From assembly GCF_000613805.1 (NCBI RefSeq), contig NZ_BAJR01000025.1:1-48702 (forward strand): 48,702 nt of DNA, read 5' to 3'. The notes below the pieces were generated by a model, which worked only from the letters and a program-made list of their open reading frames with translations, did not search any database and was not told the DNA's origin. The position numbers and the translations under genes are program-made. The first letter of the stretch is position 1. Each line of letters starts with the position of its first letter. Shown here piece by piece: positions 25,809 to 36,093 of this stretch. Origin of the DNA: Phocaeicola paurosaccharolyticus JCM 15092. Lineage in GTDB: Bacteria; Bacteroidota; Bacteroidia; Bacteroidales; Bacteroidaceae.

Positions 25809-27262
25809 GTACAATTCTTTCATTGGCTCCACAAAATGTGTGGAAACACTTCTATTCATTGACTCAGGTACCTCGTCCATCAGGGCATCTAGAGAAGATT
25901 CAGAAGTTTCTTTTAGACTTTGGAAAAAGTATTGGCGTGGAAACTCTTCTGGATGAAGCGGGCAATATTATCTATAAAAAACCTGCCACTGCAGGTATGG
26001 AAAACAGAAAAAAAGTTATTCTTCAGGCTCATATGGATATGGTTCCTCAGAAGAATAATGATACAGTTCACGATTTTGTAAAAGACCCTATCGAGACTTT
26101 TGTTGACGGAGAGTGGGTAAAGGCTAAAGGCACTACTCTTGGATCAGATAATGGTATGGGTGTTGCTGCTATCATGGCTGTAATGGAATCGAAAGAGATC
26201 AAACATGGTCCTATAGAGGCTTTAATCACTGCTGATGAAGAGACCGGAATGTATGGAGCTTTTGGACTGAAAGCAGGAGAACTGGACGGAGAGATTCTTC
26301 TTAATCTAGACTCTGAAGATGAGGGTGAACTATATATTGGTTGTGCCGGAGGTGAAGATCTGACAGCTACTATTCAATACAAAGAGGTAGAAACAGATCC
26401 AGAGGATATCGCTTTTAAGGTTGTTCTTAAAGGTCTTAGAGGTGGTCACTCAGGATTGGAGATTAACCAAGGTCGTGCAAACGCAAATAAGTTGATGGTT
26501 AGATTCGTAAATCAGGTTATTGCATATGATGAGGCTTGCTTGGTATCATGGAATGGTGGTAATATGCGCAATGCCATACCAAGAGAGTGCGAAGTTGTGG
26601 TTACTATACCTGCTAGCGAAGAAAATGATTTCTTGGATTACGTTAATGAGTGTGAGACTACCTGGAATGAAGAGTTCCATGCTACTGAGACTCCTATAAG
26701 TTTCAAGGCTGAAAAAGTTGAACTTCCAAAAATGATGGTCCCAGATGAGATCAGAGATAACTTAGTTGATGCCATCTACGCTTGTCACGACGGAGTAATG
26801 AGAATGATTCCTACTATCCCTGATATTGTTGAGACATCTTCAAACCTTGCTATTGTTACTATAGGTGGCGGTAAAGCAGAAATCAAGATTCTTTCTAGAA
26901 GCTCCAGAGATTCTATGAAAGATTATCTTAATACAACTCTTGAAAGCTGTTTCTCAATGGCTGGTATGGAGGTAGTTAGAAGTGGAGCATATTCCGGTTG
27001 GGAACCAAACGTTGATTCTCCAATTCTAGCTGCAATGCGTGAGTCTTACAAAGAACAATTCGGTGTAGAGCCTGCAGTCAAAGTTATTCATGCAGGATTG
27101 GAATGTGGCATCATCGGTGCTGTAATGCCAGGACTTGATATGATTTCATTTGGACCTACACTTCGTTCACCTCACTCACCTGATGAACGTTGCAATATTC
27201 CAACTGTACAGAAGTTCTATGATTTTCTTGTAGCTACTCTTGAAAATGTTCCTGTAAAATAA
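25805..27262 (+). CDS. pepD: Aminoacyl-histidine dipeptidase (peptidase D, M20)
   Basis: A 485-aa cytosolic zinc dipeptidase that splits Xaa-His and other dipeptides. All predicted metal and catalytic residues are visible: His76 and Asp78 (LQAHMDMVPQ), bridging Asp115 (GSDNGMGV), catalytic Glu145 with Glu146 (ADEETGMYG), Asp169 (LNLDSEDEGE) and His457 (RSPHSPDER). The lid domain lies between about residues 185 and 400 (LRGGHSGLEINQGRANANKLM). The length matches E. coli PepD. It is the second gene of a two-gene operon and ends before a strong terminator. Confidence 0.96.
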   Translation: MSTILSLAPQNVWKHFYSLTQVPRPSGHLEKIQKFLLDFGKSIGVETLLDEAGNIIYKKPATAGMENRKKVILQAHMDMVPQKNNDTVHDFVKDPIETFVDGEWVKAKGTTLGSDNGMGVAAIMAVMESKEIKHGPIEALITADEETGMYGAFGLKAGELDGEILLNLDSEDEGELYIGCAGGEDLTATIQYKEVETDPEDIAFKVVLKGLRGGHSGLEINQGRANANKLMVRFVNQVIAYDEACLVSWNGGNMRNAIPRECEVVVTIPASEENDFLDYVNECETTWNEEFHATETPISFKAEKVELPKMMVPDEIRDNLVDAIYACHDGVMRMIPTIPDIVETSSNLAIVTIGGGKAEIKILSRSSRDSMKDYLNTTLESCFSMAGMEVVRSGAYSGWEPNVDSPILAAMRESYKEQFGVEPAVKVIHAGLECGIIGAVMPGLDMISFGPTLRSPHSPDERCNIPTVQKFYDFLVATLENVPVK

Positions 27263-27298
27263 TAGGATAGAGATAGAATAAATATAAAATATATAAAT

Positions 27299-27341
27299 AG
27301 CAGGCCATATTTAACTCATTTTGAGATTGATATGGCCTGCT
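27299..27341 (+). terminator. Terminator after pepD
   Basis: AGCAGGCCATAT at 27299-27310 pairs with ATATGGCCTGCT at 27330-27341, followed by TTATTT. Perfect 12-bp stem with a 19-base loop. Confidence 0.85.
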
Positions 27342-27449
27342 TTATTTATATAGCCTTAGCTAGTGCTTTTAAATAATTTTATCTGATTAATATGAAACCA
27401 TATTACAATAATTGCTTAATTTGTTAGCAGTAATATTAATTACACTATT

Positions 27450-30400
27450 ATGAGACACCCTTTTTCAATTTTATTTATTTCATTGCTGATATTCTGCACA
27501 AGTAGCTTTGCTCAAAGCTATGATAAGATGTGGCGTAATATTTCAGAGTATCAAAAGAAAGACTTGCCACAGTCTGTTATAAATCAAGCTTATGTCATAT
27601 TTGATAAGGCATGTCAGGAAAAGAACAGCTCACAGATAATAAAGTCTTTTCTTACTGCAATGCAATATAGAGAGGAGATATCAGCTGATAGTTTGAATAA
27701 AGATATAACATCACTTGAGAAGCTTGCTTCTGAGTCTAGCAAAATAGAAGAGAAAGCGTTGCTGTATTCTATTCTAGCTAGGATTAAGTCAGACTCAGAT
27801 CCGGACAAAGCCTTAGTGTATATAGTTAACTCTATGAGAGATGCTTCCAAAGTAGTAGAACTCTCAGGTGATACATATAAGCCCATAATCAAAAGCGGAG
27901 ATATTAGTGAAAAATACTTCAAGAATAATTTGTTGCATATAATAGCTGATATTAATCTCAAGAGCATTAATAGAATGAATAACTCATCCTGGGATAGGAA
28001 GAAAATATTAGACTATAAAATAAATAGTATCTCAGATTTCGAAAAACTAGAGATTGTACCCAGCTCTGATAAGGATCTTTCAAGGCAATATTTAATAATA
28101 TATCAGACTCTTCTTCGTCAATATAAGAGGATTGGCATGGTTGATGCCTGGATAATAACTGCTTCAGACCTTCTTAATGAACTGAAATACTATGTCAAAG
28201 GATATAATGATTCTAATGTATCTAATAGCCTGGAAAAACTTATTAAGGAGAATTCTCAGCAGGTCTCATCTGCATATGCTAGCTCTATATTGATAGACAA
28301 TAAATATTCTAATGAAGATTATGTAGAGGCATTGAAGCTGATAAGAAGCACTGTCGCTGAATATCCTGGATATGTAAGGATTGGATATATAAAAGATAGA
28401 GAGAAAGATATACTAAGTGAATCATTATCTGCCTCTACAAATAATCTCTACGCAGGAGTGGAAAATAAGTTGCAGGTTTCGTATCGTAATGTAACATCCA
28501 TGAAGATGAATCTGTATAGCATGGACTCTTCCATTACACCTATAGATATCTATAATAACCCTGATACTCGTGATATAATAAAGAAGAAGGGTTCATTGGT
28601 AAATAGTAATGTCTATAATCTAACCAAATTCAATGACTATAAGTTTCATAATGAAGAGGTAGCAATTAGGATTGATAATCCTGGATTATATTATCTAGAA
28701 CTCCAGACAGAGAATGGAGTAAAGGATGGTAGGATTATAACTGTTACTTCTTTTTTGCCATTTATTCAGGCACTTCCAGGAGATAAGACAAGAGTTGTAA
28801 TTTTAGATGCATTGAATGGTAAGCCGGTTGAAGATGCTGATTTCAATATCTATTCAGAGAGTGCTGAAAAAAGAAAACTTCAGCTGTTCAAAAAAATAAA
28901 AAGTGGTTCTGATGGAATAATATACATTGATTCAAACCGTGAATTTAGGAAATATAATATAACTAAGGGCAAAGACATTTCTATGGAACTGACCAACTTC
29001 AACTCTGATGTATATAGAAGTTTTACTGACTATAAGAAAGAGAGGGTAGCTCTATTTACTGACCGCTCTATATACAAGCCTGGTCAAACAGTAAATTTCA
29101 GTGGATTTGCATATACTCAAGTTGATGATTCAAGTAAGGTGTTGCCGTTGAAGGAGTATGAAGTCACTCTTTCTGATGCTAATCATGTAGCTATAAGCTC
29201 TATAAACGTTACTACTGATAAGTATGGAGCATTTAGTGGCCGTTTTAATTTGCCAAATGCATCACTTAATGGACGTTTCTGTATTAAGGTTATATCATGT
29301 GAGACATCTTTTATGGTAGAGGAGTACAAGAGTCCCTCTTTCCAGGTTGAGTTTATGCCAATAAAGGAGTCATTTGCTATAGGAGATACTGTGAATGTAG
29401 TTGGTTATGTAAAGACCTTATGGGGAATAGCTTTGCCAAATGTTTCTGTGAAATATAAGATAAGCAATGCACCACTCTATATGAGAAATGCTGAACCAAT
29501 AGAAGAGAAAGAGATAAAGAGCGATGAAAAGGGCTATTTTTCTATTCCTATAACTATTAGTGAGAATGAAGATAAACTTTCAAAATATTGGTATAGGCAA
29601 TATGTTTTATCTGCTGTTGCTACAGATAAATCGGGTGAGAGTGTTGAGAATAGTATTTCCATCCCTTATGGGTCATCATCTTTGGTTATTGACTGTGAAG
29701 GATTAAAAGATATAGTATTAAAAGAGAGCAGTGACAGTGTTGTATATAGAGTGAAGAACTTATCTGGAGAGGAGATTGATTCAAAAGTGTTGCTGAAACT
29801 CTATAAAATAAGAGAAGAGGGTAAAGATTCACTCCTTGTATTAGATAGAACAGAAAAAGCGAATGTTAAATTAGATATGGACTGGGCTAAGAATTTGCAG
29901 AGTGGTAGATATAGAATAGTTCTTCAATCTTTTGATAGCAATAACAGAGAGGTTCAGTATAGTAATAATGTCACATTGTTCTCAAAGAGTGATAGCCGCC
30001 CACCAATTGATAGCAACTTTTGGATATATGATGATGGTGCTGAGGGCTCACTATTATCTTTTGGAACAAGTAAGAAAGATGCAGATATTTATTATAGCAT
30101 TTTAGCTAAAGACAAGATTATTGAGGATAAGGTATACTCGGTATCTGATAGTATAATTAATATGGATTGCAGTTACAAAAAAGAGTATGGAGATGGAGTT
30201 GAGATAAGCATTGCATTTGTAAAGGATGGTAATATATATACCTATAGTAAGGAGATTGTAAAACCGTATCCTTCAAAGGAACTATTACTGCGTTGGGAGA
30301 CATTCAGGGATAAACTTCAGCCAGGAAAGAAGGAGGAATGGAAATTAGAAATAACATATCCCGATGGAAAAGCTGCAGATGCACAACTGATGTGTACAAT

Positions 30401-32978
30401 GTATGATGCCTCTTTAGATGAGATATATAAAGATAGATGGAACTTTGGCATTTTCTATACAAGGGATATATATAGATATCCATTTAGTTCTTTCCAAGGT
30501 GAGTCATGTTTCTTTAATATTGCCGAGAATGTATCATATAACAGAGACTACAGACAAGAGTTTTCATATCTTGATCTCCCTTACATTAACGGTAATGAAA
30601 GAGTCTTTTCTCCTGTAAGATATGAAAAATCTGCAATGGGTGTTTCTATGTTATCAGTTAATAAGATGGATATGTCATCTATGATGAAACCTAAAGCTAT
30701 CATGTCTCGTTCTGGAGATGAATCTACTGTGACAGTACGCAAAGATTTTTCGGAGACTGCATTCTTCTATCCACTTATGAATACTGATAAGAATGGAGTA
30801 GTAAAAATCTCCTTCACTTTACCTGAGTCTCTTACTAAATGGCACTTTACCGGATTTGCACATACCGAAGATGTATATTCAGGTTTGATAGATGCAGACA
30901 TTGTGTCGTTTAAAGATTTTATGGTAAGACCCGAGCTTCCTCGTTTCCTTAGAAGTGGGGACAGATGTGTAATTCCTGTATCGGTTACCAACCTGAAAGA
31001 TAGAGTGGCTAAAGGTGATTTGTCGATTGAAATGATTGAGCCTGCAACAAATAAAGTTGTCTTCTCTTCAGTTCATGAGTTTGACGTTCATGAAGGTGAT
31101 ATGAAAACTTATCAGTTTGAATACACAGTTCCTGAGAACTATTCAATGCTTATCTGTCGTATCATAGGTAAATGCAAGAAGTTCTCGGATGGAGAACAGA
31201 ACTTTGTGCCTATTTTATCGGATAAAGAGATGGTTACAGAGTCTGTTCCAATGATAATGTCCGACAAGGGCAAATACAATTTCAGCGTTACACCATCGAA
31301 GGATAAAAAGATTGTTCTCGAGGTAACAGCCAATCCTATATGGCATGTAGTTCAGTCGATACCTGGTATTATAACTCCAAGGGATAATTCAGCTTATTCA
31401 TGGGCAACTTCGTTATATGCGTCTTTTGTAAATGAGTATATTCTGAAAAATAATCCTGCTATTCATAATCTATCATCTGCATATAAATCTACACCTGAGG
31501 CTGTCCAGGATGATATGGTGTTAAGTGAACTGCAGAAGAACCAGGAGTTGAAGGAGATTATTCTCTCTGAGACACCTTGGGTAGCTCAGGCCAATAAAGA
31601 GGAGAGCCAGAGAAAAATGCTCTCTCAGATTGCTGATCTGAACTTTATCAATTATAACAGAGAGATAGCTGCACAGCATCTTTCTGATCTTCAAAATAAT
31701 GATGGTAGCTGGAGCTGGTATAAGAGTATGAGCGGAAACATATCTGTTACATCTGATATACTGGAGGCTTTGGTTAGGATAAAGATACTAACAGGTGAAG
31801 AATTTAGTGGTGAAATCAATAGGATGTATCTTTCCGCATTTAATTACCTTAAAGATGAGGCTGAGAAATGTTACAAAAATGATATAAAGAAGAGTGGAAG
31901 TGCAGCAGAGGGATATGATATGCCACAATGGTTAGTTAAGTATCTTTATCTTTCAAATCTTGACAAGTCATTGAAATATGATGAAAAGGTTAATTCGTAT
32001 TTCATAGACAAACTTAAAGATAGTGCTTCATCACTTGATATATACCAGAAGAGCCTTGCCGCTGTTATATTCTATAAATCGGGTGCTAAGAGTGATGCAG
32101 AGGACTTTATAAACTCTCTTCTTCAATATACTAGATATACAAAAGATATGGGAAGATACTTTGATACAAAGAAGGCAAAATATACCTATTCTTCGAATAT
32201 TATCCCTTCAGTGGTAAGTACTATAGAGGCTCTTAAACTTTCTTCAGGTAAAGAAGATTATATAAGTCAGATGAAACAGTGGCTTATTGCTGTTAAGGGT
32301 ATACAGAGTTGGAGTTCCAATATGGCAATCACAAATGCTATTTATGCATTGCTTGGTGATGAAGATGTGACTTCTGATAAATCAGGAAGTGGATTTATAA
32401 AGATTAATGTTGGCAAAGAAAGTTTTGTTGTTGATAAAAATGTACCTCTGGGATATATAAAGAGAGATATTGTCAATAGTGTAAGCAACATTAGTATAGA
32501 GAAAACATATCCTGGACTTAGCTATGGAGCTATTTATATGCAAGGATTAGAGAAGGTAGATACATTAAGAGAAGCTTCAACAGGACTTTCTATTAAAAGA
32601 CGTCTCTATCTTGGTGATAAAGTGATAGATGAGAATACTGTTCTTAAAGTTGGTGATGTGATAAGAGTACAACTGATAATAGATTCACCTGCTTATATGG
32701 ACTTTGTTCAGATAAAGGACCCTTTGTACTCATGTATGCAGCCAAGAGAACAGCTATCTTCTGTATTATGGAGTGATGGAATGCTTTACAACAAGCAGGT
32801 TAGAAATGCATCTGTGAATCTATTTGTTGATAAACTAGGCAAAGGTATTCATACCTTAAGTTATGATGTATATATAACCAAGAGAGGCACTTTTAAATCA
32901 GGTCTGACAATTGCTGAATCTGCATATTTTCCTATGCTAAGATCTTTTTCTTCATCACAGACTTTAAATGTTGAGTAG
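27450..32978 (+). CDS. Alpha-2-macroglobulin-like protein without thioester motif
   Basis: A 1842-aa exported protein; signal peptide MRHPFSILFISLLIFCTSSFAQ, not a lipoprotein. The N-terminal 320 residues are helical and not typical of the family. MG-type beta domains follow, with the hallmark VALFTDRSIYKPGQTVNFSG near residue 535 and SEYGAF/EYKSP-like turns. The A2M domain starts near residue 1105 (FFYPLMNTDKNGVVKISFTLPE, ESLTKWHFTGFAHT). The alpha-alpha toroid region near residues 1300-1600 has PRDNSAYSWATSLYASF where family members with an active thioester carry CxEQ, so covalent trapping is not expected. Bacterial A2Ms are thought to guard the envelope against proteases. It stands alone between two terminators, with no penicillin-binding protein gene beside it. 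Confidence 0.9.
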   Translation: MRHPFSILFISLLIFCTSSFAQSYDKMWRNISEYQKKDLPQSVINQAYVIFDKACQEKNSSQIIKSFLTAMQYREEISADSLNKDITSLEKLASESSKIEEKALLYSILARIKSDSDPDKALVYIVNSMRDASKVVELSGDTYKPIIKSGDISEKYFKNNLLHIIADINLKSINRMNNSSWDRKKILDYKINSISDFEKLEIVPSSDKDLSRQYLIIYQTLLRQYKRIGMVDAWIITASDLLNELKYYVKGYNDSNVSNSLEKLIKENSQQVSSAYASSILIDNKYSNEDYVEALKLIRSTVAEYPGYVRIGYIKDREKDILSESLSASTNNLYAGVENKLQVSYRNVTSMKMNLYSMDSSITPIDIYNNPDTRDIIKKKGSLVNSNVYNLTKFNDYKFHNEEVAIRIDNPGLYYLELQTENGVKDGRIITVTSFLPFIQALPGDKTRVVILDALNGKPVEDADFNIYSESAEKRKLQLFKKIKSGSDGIIYIDSNREFRKYNITKGKDISMELTNFNSDVYRSFTDYKKERVALFTDRSIYKPGQTVNFSGFAYTQVDDSSKVLPLKEYEVTLSDANHVAISSINVTTDKYGAFSGRFNLPNASLNGRFCIKVISCETSFMVEEYKSPSFQVEFMPIKESFAIGDTVNVVGYVKTLWGIALPNVSVKYKISNAPLYMRNAEPIEEKEIKSDEKGYFSIPITISENEDKLSKYWYRQYVLSAVATDKSGESVENSISIPYGSSSLVIDCEGLKDIVLKESSDSVVYRVKNLSGEEIDSKVLLKLYKIREEGKDSLLVLDRTEKANVKLDMDWAKNLQSGRYRIVLQSFDSNNREVQYSNNVTLFSKSDSRPPIDSNFWIYDDGAEGSLLSFGTSKKDADIYYSILAKDKIIEDKVYSVSDSIINMDCSYKKEYGDGVEISIAFVKDGNIYTYSKEIVKPYPSKELLLRWETFRDKLQPGKKEEWKLEITYPDGKAADAQLMCTMYDASLDEIYKDRWNFGIFYTRDIYRYPFSSFQGESCFFNIAENVSYNRDYRQEFSYLDLPYINGNERVFSPVRYEKSAMGVSMLSVNKMDMSSMMKPKAIMSRSGDESTVTVRKDFSETAFFYPLMNTDKNGVVKISFTLPESLTKWHFTGFAHTEDVYSGLIDADIVSFKDFMVRPELPRFLRSGDRCVIPVSVTNLKDRVAKGDLSIEMIEPATNKVVFSSVHEFDVHEGDMKTYQFEYTVPENYSMLICRIIGKCKKFSDGEQNFVPILSDKEMVTESVPMIMSDKGKYNFSVTPSKDKKIVLEVTANPIWHVVQSIPGIITPRDNSAYSWATSLYASFVNEYILKNNPAIHNLSSAYKSTPEAVQDDMVLSELQKNQELKEIILSETPWVAQANKEESQRKMLSQIADLNFINYNREIAAQHLSDLQNNDGSWSWYKSMSGNISVTSDILEALVRIKILTGEEFSGEINRMYLSAFNYLKDEAEKCYKNDIKKSGSAAEGYDMPQWLVKYLYLSNLDKSLKYDEKVNSYFIDKLKDSASSLDIYQKSLAAVIFYKSGAKSDAEDFINSLLQYTRYTKDMGRYFDTKKAKYTYSSNIIPSVVSTIEALKLSSGKEDYISQMKQWLIAVKGIQSWSSNMAITNAIYALLGDEDVTSDKSGSGFIKINVGKESFVVDKNVPLGYIKRDIVNSVSNISIEKTYPGLSYGAIYMQGLEKVDTLREASTGLSIKRRLYLGDKVIDENTVLKVGDVIRVQLIIDSPAYMDFVQIKDPLYSCMQPREQLSSVLWSDGMLYNKQVRNASVNLFVDKLGKGIHTLSYDVYITKRGTFKSGLTIAESAYFPMLRSFSSSQTLNVE

Positions 32979-32994
32979 TTAGCTCCTATATATA

Positions 32995-33038
32995 AAAAAG
33001 ATGAATCCCGGAATATTATTTCCGGGATTCATCTTTTT
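32995..33038. terminator. Bidirectional terminator after the macroglobulin gene
   Basis: A 19-bp perfect stem: AAAAAGATGAATCCCGGAA (32995-33013) against its complement (33020-33038) with loop TATTAT. A and T tracts at the ends suit both the + gene and the convergent gene at 33148. Confidence 0.92.
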
Positions 33039-33147
33039 ATGCTAAACCATTAATTGTCAAAAAAGAAAAGGATACAATTAAATTTCTTTCTAAGATTTAA
33101 AATTAATGGTACTTATATCAGTAATATTATCAATTAATGATGCAAAA

Positions 33148-33564
33148 TTAGTTTGCTCTTCTCATAAAGAAATATTGTCCATATGCTCCATCTACGAAAT
33201 CATCGTAAGAGTTGTACCAAACACCGGAGAATGTTCTTGAACCTGCTTCAGCACCCTCAATATATGCATAAGATCCATCATTAATAAAATGAAGTTCCAT
33301 AGTTGTGTCATATTTATATCCGGTTAGCCAACGCCATTCAAACACAAGGTAGTCTGTTGATGTACCTATTGTACCTTGATGATTTTGATTGAAAGTCATT
33401 ATAGTTCCACTTCCCCATACATCTGCACCGAAGTCAATATTTTCCTCAGTGTACCATGTTCCAGGCAGGTTATATTCCAACTCCTCTTTATCATCGCAAG
33501 AACTCATTGTGAATAGCATCATAGTAGCTATTAAAACGAATAGATGTTTGCTAAATGTTTTCAT
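33148..33564 (-). CDS. Small lipocalin-like lipoprotein
   Basis: A 138-aa protein with a lipoprotein signal (MKTFSKHLFVLIATMMLFTMSSC, lipid Cys23) and an acidic stretch after it (DDKEELE), which is the kind of signal that can send lipoproteins to the surface in Bacteroidota. The rest is a small beta-barrel-like domain: NLPGTWYTEENIDFG, MTFNQNHQGTIG, FEWRWLTGY, MELHFINDGSYAYI, FSGVWYNSYDDF. The GTW start and strand order suggest a lipocalin-like or DUF-type fold. The function is unknown. It has its own consensus promoter and is alone on its strand. Confidence 0.78.
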   Translation of the reverse strand: MKTFSKHLFVLIATMMLFTMSSCDDKEELEYNLPGTWYTEENIDFGADVWGSGTIMTFNQNHQGTIGTSTDYLVFEWRWLTGYKYDTTMELHFINDGSYAYIEGAEAGSRTFSGVWYNSYDDFVDGAYGQYFFMRRAN

Positions 33565-33594
33565 ATTTTTTAATTATTGTAATCTGTTGTGCTG

Positions 33595-33622
33595 CAAAGA
33601 TATATTAAAAAATTAACACAAA
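33595..33622 (-). promoter_or_regulatory. Bacteroides-type promoter of the small lipoprotein gene
   Basis: On the minus strand TTTG (33619-33622) lies 16 bases before TATCTTTG (33595-33602), an exact match to the -7 consensus, about 30 bases before the start codon at 33564. Confidence 0.6.
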
Positions 33623-33815
33623 ATGCGTTTATTGAATAAAATGTTATTCACTATTTTATATCTTATAAATAAGCATGACTCTTCTTGCATAACTAAAGTC
33701 CTATTTAATAAAGCTATTGTTTAGTGAATAGTACATATTATATATAATTAGAATAATATAGTTTTTTGTAGGAAAGTCTTTAATGAATAAGTTCCTCTTT
33801 TAAATGAAATATATT

Positions 33816-33823
33816 TATCTTTG
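33816..33823 (+). promoter_or_regulatory. Putative -7 box of the DUF1573-meaB unit
   Basis: TATCTTTG fits the TAnnTTTG consensus 23 bases before the ATG at 33847. No clear -33 element was seen. Confidence 0.45.
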
Positions 33824-33846
33824 CTCTAAGCAAATAAATGATAAAT

Positions 33847-34923
33847 ATGAAATATCTACTCTCTATATTTACAATAATTTCTCTGAGTACATCAACTGCA
33901 ATAGCCCAAGCAAAAATAGATTTTGATAAGAAAGCATATGATTTGGGTGAAGTACTATGGAAGAAACCTGCTACAGCTACATTCTCAATAACGAATAGCG
34001 GCGATAAGCCTCTTGTTTTGTCAAATGTTACCTCATCTTGCGGATGTACAGTTGTTGATTGGACAAAAAGTCCTATCCTTCCTGGACAGAGCGGCACTAT
34101 CTCATCTACTTTCGATGCTAAATCTTTAGGTCGTTTCAATAAGAGCATTGGTGTTTATTCAAATGCATCTAATATGCCAATATATCTTTCCATAAAAGGA
34201 GAAGTCACAACTGAAATAAAAGACTATTCAAATAATTTCCCTTATAAGATAGGTTCAATCCTAATGGATCGTGATGAGATAACTTTTGACGATATAAACA
34301 GAGGTGAGAGTCCGGTAGTGGAAATTAATCTGGCAAACAACTCAAATAAACCTTACTCGCCGGTATTAATGCATCTACCATCATACCTGTCGGCTAAAGC
34401 TGTTCCAGAGAGAATTTTACGTAATGAGACAGGAAAAATTATCATAACTCTAGATACGAGAAAACTAAAAGATTTCGGTCTTACTACAGCTCCTGTTTAC
34501 CTTGCCCGATTCCCTGGTGATAAGGTAAGCCAAGAGAATGAAATTCCTGTTTCTATTGTCCTTCTCCCTAATTTCTCTAAGCTTAGTGAAGAGTTTAAGA
34601 ATAATCCTCCTGCGATAAACATATCATCAATGGAGGTAAATATGGGTGTGATAAATTCTAAGCAGAGGAAAACATATACCATATTGTTGAAGAATAATGG
34701 TCACTCGGATCTTGAAATTAGAGATTTACAGGTATTTAATTCAGCTTTAGGTGTACAGTTGGATAAACGTGTATTGAAACCTAAAGGTGTGACAAGATTA
34801 AAGATTGTTGTGTTTGGGCGCAACCTCAGCAAAATAAAAGGAACACCTCGTATTTTGATGATTACAAATGATCCTAAGAATCCGAAAATAATAATCAAGG
34901 TGAAAACAACTCTAAAGCAATAG
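33847..34923 (+). CDS. DUF1573 domain protein, exported
   Basis: A 358-aa protein beginning with a signal peptide (MKYLLSIFTIISLSTSTAIAQ). I chose the ATG at 33847 over 33838 because it gives a standard signal and leaves room for a leader after the -7 box. The mature part starts with a clear DUF1573 domain: KAYDLGEVLWKKPATATFSITNSGDKPLVLSNVTSSCGCTV, with the typical SSCGC (residues about 62-66). At least two more Ig-like/MSP-like domains follow (EEVNMGVINSKQRKTYTILLKNNGHSDLEI). DUF1573 proteins are common in the Bacteroidota envelope; a specific role is not known. It ends two bases before meaB and probably shares its transcript. Confidence 0.88.
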   Translation: MKYLLSIFTIISLSTSTAIAQAKIDFDKKAYDLGEVLWKKPATATFSITNSGDKPLVLSNVTSSCGCTVVDWTKSPILPGQSGTISSTFDAKSLGRFNKSIGVYSNASNMPIYLSIKGEVTTEIKDYSNNFPYKIGSILMDRDEITFDDINRGESPVVEINLANNSNKPYSPVLMHLPSYLSAKAVPERILRNETGKIIITLDTRKLKDFGLTTAPVYLARFPGDKVSQENEIPVSIVLLPNFSKLSEEFKNNPPAINISSMEVNMGVINSKQRKTYTILLKNNGHSDLEIRDLQVFNSALGVQLDKRVLKPKGVTRLKIVVFGRNLSKIKGTPRILMITNDPKNPKIIIKVKTTLKQ

Positions 34924-34925
34924 CT

Positions 34926-36029
34926 ATGGAACATCCTGAAAACAATGATAAGTATAAAGGACTTGCAGTTAATGCCGGCATTGAGCAGCCATCTTTGGTT
35001 AACCCATATCTCAAAAAACGTAAGAGGATAAAGAGGACTGAGCTTTCTGTGTCGGACTATGTAGAAGGTATAACAAAAGGTAATATAACCATTCTTAGTA
35101 GGGCGGTAACACTTATAGAGAGCGTTCTCCCGGAGCATCAGTCATTGGCTCAGGAGGTTATTGAGAAATGCCTTCCTTATTCTGGCAATTCAATGAGAAT
35201 AGGAATAAGCGGAGTTCCGGGAGCCGGTAAAAGTACCTCAATAGATGTTTTCGGAACTCATGTTCTTGAAAAAGGAGGAAAGTTGGCTGTGCTGGCTATT
35301 GATCCAAGCAGTGAACGCTCTAAAGGTAGCATTTTGGGTGATAAAACGAGAATGGAGACTTTATCTGTACACCCTGATTCATTTATACGTCCTAGCCCTT
35401 CAGCAGGATCATTAGGTGGTGTAGCTAGGAAAACTCGTGAGACCATAATACTTTGTGAAGCTGCTGGCTTTGATAAGATCTTTGTTGAGACAGTGGGTGT
35501 AGGGCAGAGCGAGACAGCGGTTCATTCAATGGTTGATTTTTTCTTACTTATACAACTTGCGGGAACAGGCGACGAACTTCAGGGTATCAAGAGAGGTATA
35601 ATGGAGATGGCCGATGGCATAGTTATAAACAAGGCTGATGGAAGCAATATTGAGAAAGCAAAATTGGCAGCCAATCATTTTAAGAATGCATTACATCTTT
35701 TTCCTACTCCTGATTCTGGATGGGAACCTAAAGTCCTTACATACTCAGGTTTCTATGGATTAGGAATAAAGGAGATATGGGATATGATATACGAATACTT
35801 TGATTTTGTGAAATCAAATGGATACTTCGAATATAGAAGAAATGAACAAGCCAAATATTGGATGTACGAGACAATAAATGAGCATCTCCGTGACAGCTTT
35901 TATAATAATGATACTATAAAGTCTATGCTTGCTGAGAAGGAAAATGATGTACTAAGTGGAAAGCTTACCTCATTCATTGCAGCTAAAGATCTTCTAGACA
36001 GATATTACAAAGAATCATTTGGCAAATAA
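34926..36029 (+). CDS. meaB: Methylmalonyl-CoA mutase-associated GTPase MeaB
   Basis: A 367-aa cytosolic G3E-family P-loop GTPase that protects and helps reload the B12-dependent methylmalonyl-CoA mutase. Walker A is GVPGAGKST (residues 96-104); further motifs are LAIDPSSERSKGSILGDKTRM, FVETVGVGQSET and NKADG for guanine binding. The C-terminal dimerisation arm is present. Methylmalonyl-CoA mutase subunit genes are not in this window, although they are often close to meaB; in Bacteroidales the mutase serves propionate and succinate metabolism. It follows the DUF1573 gene by two bases and ends before a strong terminator. Confidence 0.95.
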   Translation: MEHPENNDKYKGLAVNAGIEQPSLVNPYLKKRKRIKRTELSVSDYVEGITKGNITILSRAVTLIESVLPEHQSLAQEVIEKCLPYSGNSMRIGISGVPGAGKSTSIDVFGTHVLEKGGKLAVLAIDPSSERSKGSILGDKTRMETLSVHPDSFIRPSPSAGSLGGVARKTRETIILCEAAGFDKIFVETVGVGQSETAVHSMVDFFLLIQLAGTGDELQGIKRGIMEMADGIVINKADGSNIEKAKLAANHFKNALHLFPTPDSGWEPKVLTYSGFYGLGIKEIWDMIYEYFDFVKSNGYFEYRRNEQAKYWMYETINEHLRDSFYNNDTIKSMLAEKENDVLSGKLTSFIAAKDLLDRYYKESFGK

Positions 36030-36034
36030 TAGTC

Positions 36035-36072
36035 ATGAGAAAGCCCGAAAGTTTACTTTCGGGCTTTCTCAT
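36035..36072. terminator. Bidirectional terminator between meaB and pfkA
   Basis: A 17-bp perfect stem, ATGAGAAAGCCCGAAAG (36035-36051) against 36056-36072, with loop TTTA, between convergent genes. Confidence 0.9.
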
Positions 36073-36093
36073 ATTTATTGTAAAACGTATTTA

